NCBI GenBank assembly: GCA_963693365.1
Contig: CAVNZM010000002.1
Location: 15,562,001-15,626,000, forward strand
DNA length: 64,000 nt
Reading direction: 5' to 3'
Origin: Amoebidium appalachense
Lineage: Eukaryota > Ichthyosporea
Under the pieces are notes generated by a model. That model did not search any database. It had not been told where the DNA came from and saw only the letters and a program-made list of their open reading frames with translations. This document shows, piece after piece, positions 61,441-64,000 of the stretch (position 1 is its first letter; each line of letters begins with the position of its first letter). The position numbers and the translations under genes were made by a program.

Positions 61441-62306
61441 CTCGCTCACACCACCAGCCGCTAAATCGAGCCCAGTGGAAGATTTTTCTTCATTGTTAAT
61501 GTTTCATTTTCACCACCGGCACACACACGCACACACGCCTACATATGGACATGTGCGCATCCGGACTCGAGGTAAGTAAAGCGCGTAATGAGAGCAACCT
61601 TAACGAGAGGGGGAAACAAGGAGCTCGGGAGAGAGAGAGGGGCGGGGCCTGGGGGCGGCACGCGGGGGGGGGGGGGGGGGGGGGGGGGCATATCGGCATT
61701 TCGGACTGGCGGAATTTGTACGATATTATCACCCCCCCAAATGCGCTTTTTGGTCATAAAACATGTATTTCCTGAAAATAATGATAGTTTTACTATGTTG
61801 TTTTTTAGAAATAAGTCCTACAGGCAGCGCTGCAGCCAAAACAGTTAGCCTTCGCCGAGGTGAAAAAATTACTAACCTTTTATGGTTTGCCACTAGCCAA
61901 GAATGGCGCGAAAGAAACTGGCTATCTTTGATTTAATTGGGTAACACCTACCATCATCTTGTCGGCCCCGGGGGGGAAGGGGGGGAGGGGGGGGGGGGGG
62001 GGGGGGAAGAATTTGGCGACGGATTTTTTGGGGAAAGGGGAGAGCAGAAAGGACTATCTGGCGTTATCTGGCGCATGGATAAACTTAAGTACGGGTTATC
62101 CGTTTGCAAATCATGAGGTGAGGGCAGACAGTATGCACGGGGCGCACGGGGACGCGCTCTCTCAAAAGAGCAGGGAAAGATGTAAACACACCATTGAGGC
62201 CACGATGGCATAAAATGTCCGCATAGGTTGTACTTGTTTTTTTTTTCTTGTTTTTTTTTGTTTGGTGTTCATCGTGGTGGTGACACGGCAACCCAGTCCA
62301 CCAGCG

Positions 62307-62342
<36 letters not shown>

Positions 62343-63017
62343 GAAGGGGAGGGGAGGGGGGGAGAAGGGGAGGGGGAGGGGGGAGGAAGGGAGGGGGGAG
62401 GGGAGGGGCAGTGCTTAGGCTAGAACACTAAATTAATGACTACTGGTTCGTAATTAAATGAGTTAAAATAAAGAAAACGAATCCTCAAACTAGTACTACT
62501 GAGATTAGACAGCTACAGTAGCTTAGCCTACAGTGCTATAACTGCCGTACGGCTTGCAATATGAAATGACGTCACACTGTTTTACCCTATATGGTACAGT
62601 AGTAAATATTTTGACGTTATTTCAGATTGAATACCATCGGGTCACTCAGCTTGGGGACAGTGTGACAGGGACTCGTTGGGTCTTTGGAGGGAGTAGGGGG
62701 TCCCTGGGGGAAGGGGGGGGGGGGGGGGGGGGGGGAAGGGGGGGGGGGGGGGAAGGGGGTGGGGGGGAGGGGAGGGGGAGGGGGGAAGGGGACTCGAGCA
62801 GGTGTGGCGTAACCTGCCAAAAAAATGTTTTGGGGTTTTGGCTCGGTAAACCAATTAGGGTCGCGGTGTTTTGCTTCCTGTATTGTTGAAGCGAGTCAAC
62901 AAGAAAGTATATGGACAACATAAGAGAAATTGAGTCTCGGTGTGCATTCACTTACCAATTTGGCCATGGAGGATATCACTCGCGTCCGCGCGCGCATCGT
63001 GCACCACACACCACAAA

Positions 63018-63114
<97 letters not shown>

Positions 63115-63412
63115 GCACCTGTAGGGACTGCTCTTTTTCATTTCAATATTCTTCTCTACCCTCCCCCTCTCCCCCCTCCCCCTCCCCCCCTCCCTCCCCC
63201 CCCCCCCACCACGGTCACCCACTACACCTACCCGGGCCCCACCCATCCTTCGGCTACCGGTCTTTTCCACCTCTCTCTTCGCTTATGCCTCTCTCAGCTT
63301 CCTCTCACACCTCATATTATGCCACCTCTCCTTGAGACGTTTAAATCTCTTCTACAAAACTATGTATATTAGTCCACTTCTCACGCTCCCTATCATTATA
63401 CACACACAATGC
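61441..63412. other. Intergenic region with G-tracts and (CA)n
   Basis: Poly-G at 61664-61688, 61992-62007, 62309-62341 and 62717-62760, (CA)n at 63018-63113, C-rich 63160-63210, and unique sequence in between. No gene is supported. Confidence 0.5.
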
Positions 63413-63749
63413 CCCAACCACATCGGCCGGGTCAGCTTGCTCCGGGCAGCCTGATTCTTCCGCAAAAAAGTTGTCTGCTAAAGGCAGAGTTATTTTGCAA
63501 AACGCAAAGCATTCTGAAAAGCAGAGATCTTAGGCAAAAGCATTATTATTCTTCTAAAGCAGAATTAAAAAGGTTTCTAAACGCTTCTTGTGGAGAAAAT
63601 CTGCGCAGCATGCTTTTTCATAATGTGATTCTGCTTTTGCAGGATAACTCTGCTTTTGCAGAATAATTCTTCGCAGTGCAGAATAATTCTGCTTTTAGCA
63701 GAATAATGTATTATCCTCTGAGCAAGTTGACTCTGCCGATGTGGTTGGG
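63413..63749. mobile_element. Fold-back/MITE-like element, copy 2, with palindrome array
   Basis: Left end CCCAACCACATCGGC and right end complementary to CCCAACCACATCGGCAGAG, with the same inner CAACTTGCTC blocks as copy 1. The interior is made of decayed GCAGAATNATTCTGC units. Spacers are A-rich (GCAAAAGC) in the left half and T-rich (GCTTTTGC) in the right half, so the whole element is a fold-back. It is shorter than copy 1 (337 versus 430 bases). A TGC occurs on both flanks but is too short to call a target duplication. Confidence 0.8.
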
Positions 63750-64000
63750 TGCGCACTCACACACACACTTACATGTACATGTTGTAGTCCATGTAAGGTA
63801 CGTACAGTCACGCCTGTTTGTTCTATCTAAAGGTATGTTTATCGTAGGCGATATCGATGGCGCAAACATAGATAGGGAATGCGCAAACATCTTAGTATGA
63901 AGTTATGAAACCACCATCATGGCATTTTCAAGCGTCATGCATGGTCATCGTGTGTTTAGTGGAGGATGTCTAAGCATGTCGGCTGGCAATTGCAAAATCA

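Noticed and set aside
60975-61579. Long His-Thr-rich frames
   Set aside because: Translations of (CA)n arrays with no independent evidence of expression.

Overview
This is nuclear DNA of a eukaryote. Its genes are split by spliceosomal introns with GT..AG borders. Its promoters carry TATA boxes and CCAAT/ATTGG motifs. It holds two Ty1/copia-type retroelements and a Penelope-type reverse transcriptase, and it is packed with (TG)n/(CA)n, (GA)n and very long poly-G/poly-C tracts. There are no operons, Shine-Dalgarno sites, CRISPR arrays, rRNA or recognisable tRNA genes. The gene set (GMPPA, mitochondrial methylmalonyl-CoA epimerase, a single-domain START protein, a SapA-type secreted protein) would fit a microbial holozoan, another protist or an invertebrate. 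I cannot place the species from sequence alone.

Layout. 1-3250: CT, GA, A and G tracts with poly-G-linked dispersed repeats. 3258-5633 (-): an intact reverse-transcriptase ORF. 5.7-7.3 kb: huge (TG)n arrays. 7.4-8.0 kb: a CCAAT/TATA promoter and a long hairpin. 8164-18316 (+): a complete 14-exon GMPPA gene (424 aa predicted). 18.3-25.0 kb: mostly repeats, with a single-pass membrane-protein ORF at 21718-22389 (-). 25003-29932 (-): a full copia-type LTR retrotransposon with near-identical LTRs, a 5-bp target duplication, a half-tRNA primer-binding site and one frameshift. 30535-31120 (+): the 5' part of a secreted SapA-type gene. 32752-35220 (-): a truncated, frameshifted second copia-type element, perhaps with its 5' LTR beyond. 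39528-40004 (+): a small acidic protein with a possible PP1-docking motif. 41560-41989: a fold-back/MITE-like element built of palindromic units, with a second copy at 63413-63749. 43894-49315 (-): a complete 6-exon methylmalonyl-CoA epimerase gene (173 aa predicted). 50957-54866 (+): a complete 4-exon START-domain gene (231 aa predicted). 57586-58776 (+): an intronless secreted protein with a possible C-terminal beta-trefoil. 58.8-64.0 kb: repeats plus the second fold-back element.

The host genes share no pathway: nucleotide-sugar metabolism, propionate/odd-chain catabolism, lipid transfer and secretion. What they share is architecture: splice sites inside microsatellites, and promoters with CCAAT/ATTGG motifs upstream of a TATATA-type box. 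The young copia LTR has the same promoter layout. The best candidates for something undescribed are the palindrome-array fold-back element, the poly-G-linked repeat family, the 48-nt-arm hairpin upstream of GMPPA, and the introns whose two ends carry complementary GU- and CA-rich tracts.
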